In this document: piece by piece, positions 1 to 5,734 of the stretch
Position numbering within the stretch: the stretch's first letter is position 1
Layout of the letters: every line of letters begins with the position of its first letter
NCBI GenBank assembly: GCA_947482805.1
Contig: CANKLK010000074.1
Span: forward strand, 1-10,456
Source: Flavobacteriaceae bacterium
GTDB lineage: Bacteria; Bacteroidota; Bacteroidia; Flavobacteriales; Flavobacteriaceae
Length of the DNA: 10,456 bases
Reading direction: 5' to 3'
Position numbers and translations under genes: made by a program
The notes under the pieces: generated by a model
Seen by the model: only the letters and a program-made list of their open reading frames with translations
Databases searched by the model: none
Told to the model about the DNA's origin: nothing

Positions 1-441
1 ACACTTATTGAAGAACTTGAAATCTCGGTACATCGCTTCATAAAATTTGTACAAAACATTCCGTTAGATAAATTTGATTACCGATATGCCGAAGGAAAAT
101 GGACCATAAAAGATATCATTCAGCATTTGATTGACGCCGAAAGAATTTTTGCCTATCGTGCTTTGCGTTTTGCCAGAAATGACAAGAACAAATTACCAGG
201 TTTTGAGGAAAACGATTATGTTGATGAGGCTAATGCAATCAAAAGAAGTATTCAGGATTTATTGACTGAATTGGCTGTTGTTAGACAAGCTACTTTGTCT
301 TTATTCAAATCATTTTCAAATGAAGAATTGTTGCGAATAGGCACTGCTTCGAATAATCAAATGTCAGTTCGGGCTCTTGGGTTTACCATCATCGGACATC
401 AAAATCACCATCAAAGAATTTTTGAGGAAAGATATTTGTAA
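1..441 (+). CDS. DinB-like family protein, 3' part (5' end outside window)
   Basis: The reading frame is open from base 1 to the TAA at 439-441, giving 146 residues of a protein whose start lies upstream. A TTG at 127 is internal and is not the start. The fragment has the layout of the DinB/YfiT-like metal-binding four-helix-bundle superfamily. A helix near residues 37-50 carries GKWTIKDIIQHLIDAERIF with His42, and the C-terminus has GHQNHHQRI with His133 and His137 in HxxxH spacing. In this superfamily three such histidines bind a divalent metal. Members include thiol-dependent transferases and many proteins of unknown function, so the substrate cannot be named. DinB_2 members are usually about 150-175 residues, so only a short N-terminal piece is missing. 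The gene converges on the minus-strand acidic protein, with a terminator hairpin between them. Family call fairly sure; function unknown. Confidence 0.8.
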   Translation, partial: TLIEELEISVHRFIKFVQNIPLDKFDYRYAEGKWTIKDIIQHLIDAERIFAYRALRFARNDKNKLPGFEENDYVDEANAIKRSIQDLLTELAVVRQATLSLFKSFSNEELLRIGTASNNQMSVRALGFTIIGHQNHHQRIFEERYL

Positions 442-443
442 AA

Positions 444-471
444 TACGAAATTATAATTACGAGGGACGAAC
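444..471 (+). repeat. Degenerate 7-bp periodic repeat after the DinB-like stop codon
   Basis: Two bases after the stop codon the sequence falls into 7-base units: TACGAAA, TTATAAT, TACGAGG, GACGAAC. The related units TACGAGG and TACGAAA recur on the opposite strand at 552-565, just after the stop of the converging gene. The copies are imperfect, so this is a degenerate tandem pattern rather than a clean satellite. No function can be given. Confidence 0.45.
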
Positions 472-496
472 TTTTAAATATGTATTAATTGACTTA

Positions 497-541
497 AAAA
501 GTAAAACCCAATTTCAATTAAGACCTTGGGTTTTATACTTT
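497..541. terminator. Bidirectional hairpin terminator between convergent genes
   Basis: TAAAACCCAA at 502-511 is the exact inverted repeat of TTGGGTTTTA at 526-535, with a 14-base loop. Pairing can continue beyond a two-base bulge (AAAG with CTTT). The GGG/CCC core stands out in AT-rich DNA. T-rich sequence follows on the plus strand, and A-rich sequence upstream gives the matching T-run on the minus strand. It lies between the 3' ends of the DinB-like gene (441) and the minus-strand acidic-protein gene (572), so it probably serves both. Confidence 0.7.
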
Positions 542-565
542 CTATTTCTAATTTCGTACCTCGTA
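536..565 (-). repeat. Degenerate 7-bp periodic repeat after the acidic-protein stop codon
   Basis: Read on the minus strand, about six bases past the TAA at 572-574, the sequence is TACGAGG, TACGAAA, TTAGAAA, TAGAAAG: consecutive 7-base units of one theme. Two of them match units after the DinB-like gene (444-471) on the other strand. They sit between the stop codon and the terminator hairpin. The copies are degenerate and their function is unknown. Confidence 0.45.
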
Positions 566-571
566 CTTTGT

Positions 572-991
572 TTACTCCTCGTCGTCTTCGTCTTCTTCAA
601 AGTTGTCTGAAGTTTCAAAATCATCGTCGTCATCATCGTCATCGCCATCGTCAGAACCACCTTTGTCTTTTAACAAATCTTCTTCTTCCTCATCTTCATT
701 TTCATTTGGTGCATCTTCATCATCATCTAATCCTTTTATTGGTTCAATTGGTTCTACTACAGAGTCAATATCTTCTTCATCATATTTTTCCATTCGACTG
801 GCTAATTTCGTACTGACTTTTACCAAATAAATTGTGTCTTCTGTTTTAACTTCAACAGCTTCTATCAATTCGTTTTGGGCATTTCTAAAACGAATAATAT
901 CAGAGTCGTCGTAACCTTCAGGGAATTTATCTACCAATAAATTCAGAATATCACCAGTTAGTTTAGCATAATCTACAATAATTCTTCTCAT
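572..991 (-). CDS. Conserved small protein with a highly acidic low-complexity C-terminal tail
   Basis: The protein has 139 residues and starts with an ATG at 991. Residues 1-75 look folded, with alternating hydrophobic and charged residues (MRRIIVDYAKLTG, DIIRFRNAQNELIEAVEV, DTIYLVKVSTKLASRM). Residues from about 71 to the end are almost entirely Asp and Glu, including eight consecutive Asp at 117-124, with no hydrophobic core. I recall similar Flavobacteriaceae proteins, sometimes labelled 'DNA primase' in databases, but there is no primase motif here and that label is not supported. No signal peptide or membrane segment is seen, so it is probably cytoplasmic. The start lies 11 bp after the stop of the deoxyhypusine-synthase-like gene, so the two are probably co-transcribed. 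The tail is encoded by imperfect GAY/GAA triplet repeats, which creates an artefactual poly-Ser frame on the other strand. Function unknown; acidic tails of this kind can bind basic partners, but that is inference. Confidence 0.75.
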   Translation of the reverse strand: MRRIIVDYAKLTGDILNLLVDKFPEGYDDSDIIRFRNAQNELIEAVEVKTEDTIYLVKVSTKLASRMEKYDEEDIDSVVEPIEPIKGLDDDEDAPNENEDEEEEDLLKDKGGSDDGDDDDDDDDFETSDNFEEDEDDEE

Positions 992-1002
992 AAAAAAATA
1001 GT

Positions 1003-1977
1003 TTATAAATCTAGTAAGTAGGCAAAGATTAAAGGTACAACAATAGTTGCATCTGATTCAACAATAAATTTGGGTGTGTGAATATCTAATTTTCCCCAAG
1101 TAATTTTCTCATTGGGAACAGCTCCGGAATAAGAACCATAACTGGTAGTCGAATCGGATATTTGACAAAAATAACTCCAAAATGGGACTTCGTGCATTTC
1201 CATATCCTGGTATAACATAGGAACCACGCAAATTGGAAAATCTCCAGCAATTCCTCCACCAATTTGGAAAAAACCCAAACCTTTTCCAGTTGAATTTTTT
1301 GGATACCAATCGGCTAACCACATCATATATTCGATACCACTTTTCATAGTGGTTGCATTAAATTCTCCTTTAATACAGTAGGAAGCAAAAATATTTCCCA
1401 TAGTACTGTCTTCCCATCCTGGCACTACAATTGGCAAATTCTTTTCAGCTGCAGCAACCATCCAGGAATCTTTTGGATCAATTTCATAGTATTGTTCCAA
1501 TACGCCTGAATTAATCATTTGATACATGAATTCATGCGGAAAATAACGTTCTCCTTTTGAGTTAGCATTGTTCCATATATCATATAAATGCGATTGTAAT
1601 CTGCGGAAGGCTTCTTCCTCTGGAATACAAGTATCGGTAACTCGGTTAAAATGATTTTCTAATAAATCCCATTCTTCCTGCGGACTTAAATCACGATAAT
1701 TTGGAACTCTTTTATAAGAATTGTGAGCCACCAAATTCATAATATCTTCTTCCAAATTGGCGCCCGTACAAGAAATGATGTGCACTTTATCCTGACGAAT
1801 CATTTCGGCTAATGATTTTCCTAACTCGGCCGTACTCATGGCGCCGGCAAGTGAAATTAACATTTTGCCATTATCAAGCAAATGTGCTTCATATCCTTTT
1901 GCCGCATCAACAAGCGCTGCCGCATTGAAATGAAGGTAATGTTTTTCTATAAATTGACTGATTGGTCCTTTACTCAT
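1003..1977 (-). CDS. Deoxyhypusine synthase family protein (possible polyamine-conjugating enzyme)
   Basis: The protein has 324 residues and belongs to the deoxyhypusine synthase (DHS) fold. It has the NAD-binding Rossmann-like features LISLAGAMSTAELGKSLAEM (about 40-60) and SCTGANLEEDIMN (about 69-81), a GGG loop (FFQIGGGIAGDFPICVVP), and a C-terminal ITWGKLDI. Lys296 in WGK aligns with the catalytic Lys329 of human DHS, which forms the butylimine intermediate. Eukaryotic and archaeal DHS transfers the aminobutyl group of spermidine to eIF5A/aIF5A, a protein Bacteria lack. Some DHS relatives make homospermidine instead, so a polyamine product is the better guess. Its position directly downstream of arginine decarboxylase supports a polyamine role. 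Start: ATG at 1977, beginning MSKGPISQFIEKHY. A 121-bp gap separates it from the decarboxylase gene, and the acidic-protein gene follows after 11 bp. Family assignment is strong; the true substrate is unknown. Confidence 0.88.
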   Translation of the reverse strand: MSKGPISQFIEKHYLHFNAAALVDAAKGYEAHLLDNGKMLISLAGAMSTAELGKSLAEMIRQDKVHIISCTGANLEEDIMNLVAHNSYKRVPNYRDLSPQEEWDLLENHFNRVTDTCIPEEEAFRRLQSHLYDIWNNANSKGERYFPHEFMYQMINSGVLEQYYEIDPKDSWMVAAAEKNLPIVVPGWEDSTMGNIFASYCIKGEFNATTMKSGIEYMMWLADWYPKNSTGKGLGFFQIGGGIAGDFPICVVPMLYQDMEMHEVPFWSYFCQISDSTTSYGSYSGAVPNEKITWGKLDIHTPKFIVESDATIVVPLIFAYLLDL

Positions 1978-2007
1978 TTTGTAATTTATTGCTTATAATT
2001 TGCTATT

Positions 2008-2038
2008 CAAAGAAAATCTATTTTTTTTATAACTACAA
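2008..2038 (-). promoter_or_regulatory. Possible Bacteroidota-type promoter for the DHS-like gene
   Basis: On the minus strand, TTTG (2035-2038) is followed after 19 bases by TTTCTTTG (2008-2015), one mismatch from the Bacteroidota -7 element TAnnTTTG. Transcription would start about 25 bases before the ATG at 1977. The match is imperfect, and read-through from the decarboxylase gene is equally possible. Confidence 0.3.
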
Positions 2039-2070
2039 ACTATTTTTTTACAATTATTTATATTCTAAAT

Positions 2071-2100
2071 ACTGCTTACTGCCATTGCAAACTGCCGACT
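2071..2100 (-). repeat. Degenerate 7-bp periodic repeat at the end of the arginine decarboxylase gene
   Basis: On the plus strand the sequence reads ACTGCTT, ACTGCCA, TTGCAA, ACTGCCG, ACT: 7-base units (one of six) sharing the core ACTGC. The array runs into the decarboxylase stop codon at 2099-2101. It has the same layout as the 7-base patterns at 444-471 and 536-565 but a different core sequence. No coding potential or hairpin explains it. Confidence 0.5.
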
Positions 2101-3499
2101 ATTTTTTCTGGTATCCTAATATTTTCAATACTTCGTCAGAAGTTTGTTGTTCTGAGAAAACCTCAGTGGCTAAAATTCCATTTTCATCACGATCTATCAA
2201 AATATGTCTCGGTTGTGGAATCAAACAGTGATGAAGCCCACCAAAACCGCCTATAGTTTCTTGATAAGCTCCTGTGTTGAAGAAGCCTATGTATAATGGT
2301 TTTTCTTTACTGTATTTTGGTAAATACACTGCATTCATATGTTGCTCGGAGTTATAATAATCGTCGCTATCGCATGTTAAACCACCTAATAAAACTCTTT
2401 CATAAGTATCGTTCCATCGGTTAACAGCCAGCATTACAAAACGTTTATTAATTGCCCATGTATCAGGTAAAGTAGTAATAAATGAACTGTCAATCATATT
2501 CCAGTTTTCTCTGTCGTTTTGTTTCTTTTGATACAAAACCTGATAAATCGCTCCGCCTGATTCTCCTACTGTAAACGATCCAAATTCAGTGAAAATATGA
2601 GGAACATCAATTTCAGCTTCGTCGCAAGCAATTTTTACTTGATTGATAATTTCATCTATCATGTATTGATAATCAAATTCAAATGCCAACGAATTTTTGA
2701 TAGGAAATCCACCACCAATATTTAAGCTATCTAAAGTTGGGCATTCTTTTTTTAATGCTACATAAACCTTAATACATTTTACTAATTCGTTCCAATAGTA
2801 AGCAGTATCCATTATTCCGGTATTGATAAAAAAGTGAAGCATTTTAAGTTCTACTTGCTTATTCTCCTGAATTTGTTTACGATAAAAAGGCACGATGTCT
2901 TTATAACCAATACCGAGACGGGAAGTATAGAATTCAAATTTTGGTTCTTCTTCGGCAGCGATTCGGATTCCTATTTTGAATTTGCCATCAATAGCTTCTT
3001 GCAATAAATCTAATTCTTCATAATTGTCAATAATCGGCACCGTTTTGTTAAATCCGTTATTAAGCAATCGAGCTATATTTTCAATGTATTGGTCTCTTTT
3101 GAAACCATTACAAATGATATAAGTGCTCTTATTTATTTTTCCTTGAGCAATTAAATTCTCAACGATATTAATATCATAAGCTGAAGACGTTTCAATATGA
3201 ACATTGTTTTTAAAAACTTCATTCATGATGAAACTAAAATGGGAGCTTTTGGTACAATAGCAATAGTAATATTTTGCATCATACTTATTTTTTTCCATCG
3301 ATTTTCTAAACCAGGACTTGGCTTTATTAATATTGTTGGAAATTTGTGGTAGATAAGTAAATTTTAAAGGAGTACCATATTCCTCTACCAATTTCATCAA
3401 ATCAATATTATGAAACTGAAGGTGGTCTTTGTTTAGGGTGAACTCTTCCTGTGGGAAGTAGAACGTTTGATTTATTAAATCGATATATTTAGTATTCAT
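2099..3499 (-). CDS. speA: Arginine decarboxylase, PLP-dependent, Bacteroidota type
   Basis: The 466-residue protein is predicted to decarboxylate L-arginine to agmatine, the first step of the agmatine route to putrescine, in the cytoplasm. It belongs to the alanine-racemase-fold (type III) pyridoxal-phosphate decarboxylases. YYCYCTKSSHF holds the PLP-binding Lys84. LNIGGGFP (259-266) is the glycine-rich phosphate loop. EFGSFTVGESG (305-315) stands where many relatives have EPGR. LTCDSDDYY with Cys376 and Asp377 is the active-site cysteine motif contributed across the dimer, and FFNTGAYQ has Tyr412 near PLP. The length fits the roughly 465-residue Bacteroidota enzymes and is much shorter than the E. 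coli SpeA type. Start: ATG at 3499 (MNTKYIDLINQ). Upstream lies a possible regulatory leader. No agmatinase or agmatine deiminase gene is present in the window. The arginine preference is inferred from family resemblance, since ornithine and diaminopimelate enzymes share the fold. Confidence 0.85.
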   Translation of the reverse strand: MNTKYIDLINQTFYFPQEEFTLNKDHLQFHNIDLMKLVEEYGTPLKFTYLPQISNNINKAKSWFRKSMEKNKYDAKYYYCYCTKSSHFSFIMNEVFKNNVHIETSSAYDINIVENLIAQGKINKSTYIICNGFKRDQYIENIARLLNNGFNKTVPIIDNYEELDLLQEAIDGKFKIGIRIAAEEEPKFEFYTSRLGIGYKDIVPFYRKQIQENKQVELKMLHFFINTGIMDTAYYWNELVKCIKVYVALKKECPTLDSLNIGGGFPIKNSLAFEFDYQYMIDEIINQVKIACDEAEIDVPHIFTEFGSFTVGESGGAIYQVLYQKKQNDRENWNMIDSSFITTLPDTWAINKRFVMLAVNRWNDTYERVLLGGLTCDSDDYYNSEQHMNAVYLPKYSKEKPLYIGFFNTGAYQETIGGFGGLHHCLIPQPRHILIDRDENGILATEVFSEQQTSDEVLKILGYQKK

Positions 3500-3554
3500 T
3501 AGAGTATAAATTAAGAGATTAAATCATTTTATAAAAAACAAAATAATCTAGAAT

Positions 3555-3734
3555 TCAAACTCTAATATTAGCGTAAATAATAGGAAGTTTTTCTTGAAAT
3601 AAAAATGTGATTGGCGAACACAAATCCATTAAATCATTTTTGAGTATATAAAAATGATTAGAAACAGTAAAGAAATAAGTATTGATTCCTTGACTATTAA
3701 TGCTGTAAATAGGAGTGTTGGCACTTTTTTTCAT
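3555..3734 (-). CDS. Possible small ORF, 59 aa, upstream of arginine decarboxylase
   Basis: An open frame starts at ATG 3734 (MKKSANTPIYSINSQGINTY) and ends with TGA at 3555-3557, giving 59 residues. It fills most of the 292-base gap between aroB and the arginine decarboxylase gene. A good TAnnTTTG element lies only five bases upstream of the ATG, so a transcript from it would have almost no 5' leader. I recognise no family. The product has no clear signal peptide, no membrane segment and no metal motif, and is rich in Ile, Asn, Phe and Tyr. It could be a small protein, a leader peptide for the decarboxylase, or a chance frame in AT-rich DNA. Codon choice resembles the neighbours, but that alone proves little. 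Confidence 0.33.
   Translation of the reverse strand: MKKSANTPIYSINSQGINTYFFTVSNHFYILKNDLMDLCSPITFLFQEKLPIIYANIRV
3632..3659 (-). other. Perfect 10-bp inverted repeat (hairpin) in the arginine decarboxylase leader
   Basis: AATCATTTTT at 3632-3641 and AAAAATGATT at 3650-3659 pair perfectly around an 8-base loop. The repeat is AT-rich and has no following T-run on either strand, so it is not a standard terminator. It lies inside the possible 59-codon ORF, roughly 130-160 bases before the decarboxylase ATG. It could be an RNA hairpin or a protein-binding palindrome; nothing in the sequence decides which. Confidence 0.4.
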
Positions 3735-3739
3735 TAGGG

Positions 3740-3771
3740 CAAATGTAAAAAATATTATATTCGAAATGCAA
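3740..3771 (-). promoter_or_regulatory. Bacteroidota-type promoter upstream of the small ORF and arginine decarboxylase
   Basis: On the minus strand, TTG (3769-3771) is followed after 21 bases by TACATTTG (3740-3747), an exact match to the -7 element TAnnTTTG used by the Bacteroidota primary sigma factor. Transcription would begin close to the ATG at 3734 and give a leader of about 235 bases before the decarboxylase start at 3499. The element sits just past the aroB stop codon, which suggests the decarboxylase unit is transcribed independently of aroB. Confidence 0.5.
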
Positions 3772-3791
3772 CTATTCGTATCAAAATTATA

Positions 3792-4862
3792 TTAACTTTT
3801 GTAATCGGCAAAAGATTTTATAATTAATTCATTTTCAACTTCTTGATCGATTTTTATGTTGCCAATTCCATCAAGCAATACAAATTGTATTTTTCCGTAC
3901 TCATTTTTCTTATCGTGAATGAGTAATTCGAGTATAGGTTTTAAGTCATTTTCTTCAAATACTATGGTTTCAAAAACAGCATTGATTGTATTTTTAATTT
4001 CTTTGTATTCTGCTGCTGAAAGTAGTTTCTTTTGCCAAGAAATATAACTCTCCAATATCATTCCCGCCGCAATGGCTTCGCCATGCAGCAAGGTTTTTTT
4101 GTTTTCATTTTCCATAAAATAACTTTCGATGGCATGTCCTAAAGTGTGTCCAAAATTTAGTGCTTTTCGGATACCATTTTCAGTTGGGTCTTGCATTACA
4201 ATTTCATTTTTGATTTCAATCGAACGGTATATTAACCAATCAAAATCAGCGAAATCAATTTCGTTTAATTCTTTGAATTTTGTCCAATAATCAGCATCTG
4301 CAATCAAACCGTGTTTAACCATTTCTGCCAAACCGGAGCGCATCTCGTTTTGTGGCAATGTCGATAAATAGCCAGTGTCAATAAGTACCAATTTAGGAAC
4401 GTTGATGACGCCAATTTGATTTTTAAGGTTGCCTAAATCAACTCCGTTTTTTCCTCCAACGGACGCATCTACCATGGCTAAAAGTGTGGTTGGAATATGC
4501 ATAAAATCAATTCCTCTTTTAAAAGTTGACGCTATAAATCCACCAATATCGGTAATTACACCACCACCAACATTAATAAGTAGACTTTTTCTATCGCCAC
4601 CTAATTCAGTCAGAATAGACCAAATTTCAACACAAGTAGTAATGTTCTTTTCAGTTTCTCCAGATTCAATCTCAATAATTTCTATAGTTTTATTTGTAGC
4701 CAATAGAGGAAGAAAACGAGGGAGACAATACTCATTTGTATTTGTATCTGATAAAATAAATATAGTAGAATACTTATTTTTTTCGATTAAGACATTCAGA
4801 AAGTCATATCCGTTTTCGCTGAATACTATTGGGTAGCCATTTGCAGCTATAGATTCCATCAT
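3792..4862 (-). CDS. aroB: 3-dehydroquinate synthase
   Basis: The 356-residue enzyme converts DAHP (3-deoxy-D-arabino-heptulosonate 7-phosphate) to 3-dehydroquinate, step two of the shikimate pathway to aromatic amino acids, using NAD+ and a divalent metal (Zn or Co) in the cytoplasm. Motifs visible in order: the NAD-binding loop INVGGGVITDIGGF (96-109), PTTLLAMVDASVGGKNGVDL (124-143), RSGLAEMVKHGLI (175-187), LNFGHTLGHAIE (235-246) and LLHGEAIAAGM (258-268). Glu180, His243 and His260 have the spacing of the metal ligands in B. subtilis AroB. The length matches the family. The start is the first of two tandem ATG codons (4860-4862 and 4857-4859); either could be used. The gene is divergent from the photolyase operon and lies upstream of the polyamine genes, but a promoter-like element separates it from them. 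Nothing appears broken. Confidence 0.95.
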   Translation of the reverse strand: MMESIAANGYPIVFSENGYDFLNVLIEKNKYSTIFILSDTNTNEYCLPRFLPLLATNKTIEIIEIESGETEKNITTCVEIWSILTELGGDRKSLLINVGGGVITDIGGFIASTFKRGIDFMHIPTTLLAMVDASVGGKNGVDLGNLKNQIGVINVPKLVLIDTGYLSTLPQNEMRSGLAEMVKHGLIADADYWTKFKELNEIDFADFDWLIYRSIEIKNEIVMQDPTENGIRKALNFGHTLGHAIESYFMENENKKTLLHGEAIAAGMILESYISWQKKLLSAAEYKEIKNTINAVFETIVFEENDLKPILELLIHDKKNEYGKIQFVLLDGIGNIKIDQEVENELIIKSFADYKS

Positions 4863-4880
4863 TGTTTAAATTGTATTCAG

Positions 4881-4913
4881 CAAAATAAGGGATTTTTTTT
4901 CTAATTAACGCAA
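4881..4913 (-). promoter_or_regulatory. Possible promoter for aroB
   Basis: On the minus strand, TTG (4911-4913) is followed after 22 bases by TTATTTTG (4881-4888), one mismatch from TAnnTTTG. It would start transcription about 15 bases before the tandem aroB ATGs. It is weaker than the opposite-strand element at 4933-4966, which shares the same divergent region. Confidence 0.3.
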
Positions 4914-4932
4914 TAAGATTTATTAATAGAAT

Positions 4933-4966
4933 TTTGTTTTTGTATCAGAAATAAAGTTTACTTTTG
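4933..4966 (+). promoter_or_regulatory. Bacteroidota-type promoter for the photolyase operon
   Basis: TTTG (4933-4936) is followed after 22 bases by TACTTTTG (4959-4966), an exact TAnnTTTG match. Transcription would start around 4971-4974, leaving a leader of about 15 bases before the ATG at 4988. A second TTG at 4940-4942 gives a less usual spacing of 16. No operator palindrome is obvious nearby. All downstream genes to the window edge can be served by it, since no later gap exceeds 17 bp. Confidence 0.5.
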
Positions 4967-4987
4967 TTTAAAGTTTTATTAAAAAGA

Positions 4988-5287
4988 ATGAACAAAAAGC
5001 CAATTGCCGTAAATCCCATTTTAGATGATATTGCCATTGATAGAATAATAGAGATGGCTTGGGAAGACAGAACTCCGTTTGACGCTATTAAATTTCAGTT
5101 TGGTTTGTCGGAAGCCGATGTAAAAGCGTTAATGAAAAAAGAACTAAAGTTTAGTAGTTATAAACTATGGCGTGAGCGAGTTGAAAACTGTAAAACCAAA
5201 CATGCAGCAAAAAGAGTAGAAGGAATCGACCGATTCAAATGCAAGTTGCAACGTGCTATTTCCAATAATAAAATTTCGAAACGATAA
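4988..5287 (+). CDS. DUF2805 / TIGR03643 family protein, cryptochrome-associated
   Basis: The protein has 99 residues from the ATG at 4988 (MNKKPIAVNP). An in-frame TTG at 4964 overlaps the promoter element and is rejected as a start. I recognise the DUF2805/TIGR03643 family by the block MAWEDRTPFDAIKFQFGLS (23-41), followed by EADVKALMKKELKFSSYKLW (42-61) and the basic stretch WRERV...KTKHAAKR. The middle could form a helix-turn-helix-like trihelical unit, and the C-terminus is rich in Lys and Arg, so nucleic-acid binding is possible but unproven. From memory, members of this family tend to occur next to photolyase/cryptochrome genes, as here. It is the first gene of the operon, directly behind the promoter, with 17 bp before the DUF2452 gene. 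Its biochemical function is not known. Confidence 0.8.
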   Translation: MNKKPIAVNPILDDIAIDRIIEMAWEDRTPFDAIKFQFGLSEADVKALMKKELKFSSYKLWRERVENCKTKHAAKRVEGIDRFKCKLQRAISNNKISKR

Positions 5288-5304
5288 TTATTTAAGTGTA
5301 AAAA

Positions 5305-5721
5305 ATGGAAAAAGAAAGACCCGATAATATTGTATTTTCTGAAGAACAGGGATATAATGCTAGTTTGTTGCCATATGCAACCAATGTTGGTGCCCCGTTA
5401 ATTAAAATTGATGATCTTGTTTCTTGGAAGAGCAGAGGTATTAGCAATGTGAATAAAGAGTTTGAAAATAAGTTCAACGAACTTAAAATGCAATACCAAA
5501 ATTTAATTGAAGAATTTGAGTGGAACGAATTAGTTTACAGTTCACGGTTTTCTTTTGAGCCTGTCATTGGCGAAGTTTATCATTTATATAGAGGTGATGA
5601 TGGCATAAATTTTCTCTCGCTAATTTCTCCAAACGAATGGAATAAAGAACACATTGGAACTTTTAAACTGAATAGTGATAAAAAGTGGGTAGTACTCCAT
5701 AAAAACGACATCATTTTTTGA
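5305..5721 (+). CDS. DUF2452 family protein
   Basis: The protein has 138 residues starting at ATG 5305 ([11 protein letters not shown]). The N-terminal signature [20 protein letters not shown] (5-24), followed by [20 protein letters not shown] (25-44), is what I associate with DUF2452, a family of unknown function. Residues 49-74 are a charged helix, and residues 83-138 look like a beta-rich module ([19 protein letters not shown], then [17 protein letters not shown]). No catalytic motif, signal peptide or membrane segment is visible. It lies between the DUF2805 gene (17-bp gap) and the flavin-reductase-like gene (13-bp gap) on the same strand, so it is part of the operon. The sequence gives no direct clue to activity; an accessory role for the flavoproteins is inference from position only. 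Confidence 0.72.
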   Translation: MEKERPDNIVFSEEQGYNASLLPYATNVGAPLIKIDDLVSWKSRGISNVNKEFENKFNELKMQYQNLIEEFEWNELVYSSRFSFEPVIGEVYHLYRGDDGINFLSLISPNEWNKEHIGTFKLNSDKKWVVLHKNDIIF

Positions 5722-5734
5722 TAAAATTCTTATT

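Noticed and set aside
377..816. Open frames of 77 and 96 aa on the plus strand across the DinB-like gene end and the terminator
   Set aside because: They cross the terminator and run antisense to the acidic-protein gene; composition is Leu/His-rich and not protein-like.
603..830. Poly-Ser open frame on the plus strand
   Set aside because: It is the antisense shadow of the Asp/Glu repeat tail of the minus-strand acidic protein; low complexity only, with no family resemblance.
572..991. 'DNA primase' label for the acidic protein
   Set aside because: No zinc-finger or Toprim motif is present and the length is far too short; the label looks like a database error that I recall.
1962..2231. 89-aa open frame on the plus strand
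   Set aside because: It spans the AT-rich gap and the antisense of the decarboxylase gene end; Phe/Tyr/Cys-rich with no motif.
3632..3659. Calling the 10-bp inverted repeat a terminator for aroB
   Set aside because: It is AT-only at the critical part of the stem, lies about 130 bases past the aroB stop and has no T-run after it.
4429..4836. 135-aa open frame antisense to aroB
   Set aside because: aroB motifs are complete on the opposite strand; this frame shows no family features and is a codon-bias shadow.
4964..4987. TTG at 4964 as an upstream start for the DUF2805 gene
   Set aside because: The TTG lies within the TACTTTTG promoter element and the extra residues are not part of the family; ATG 4988 is preferred.
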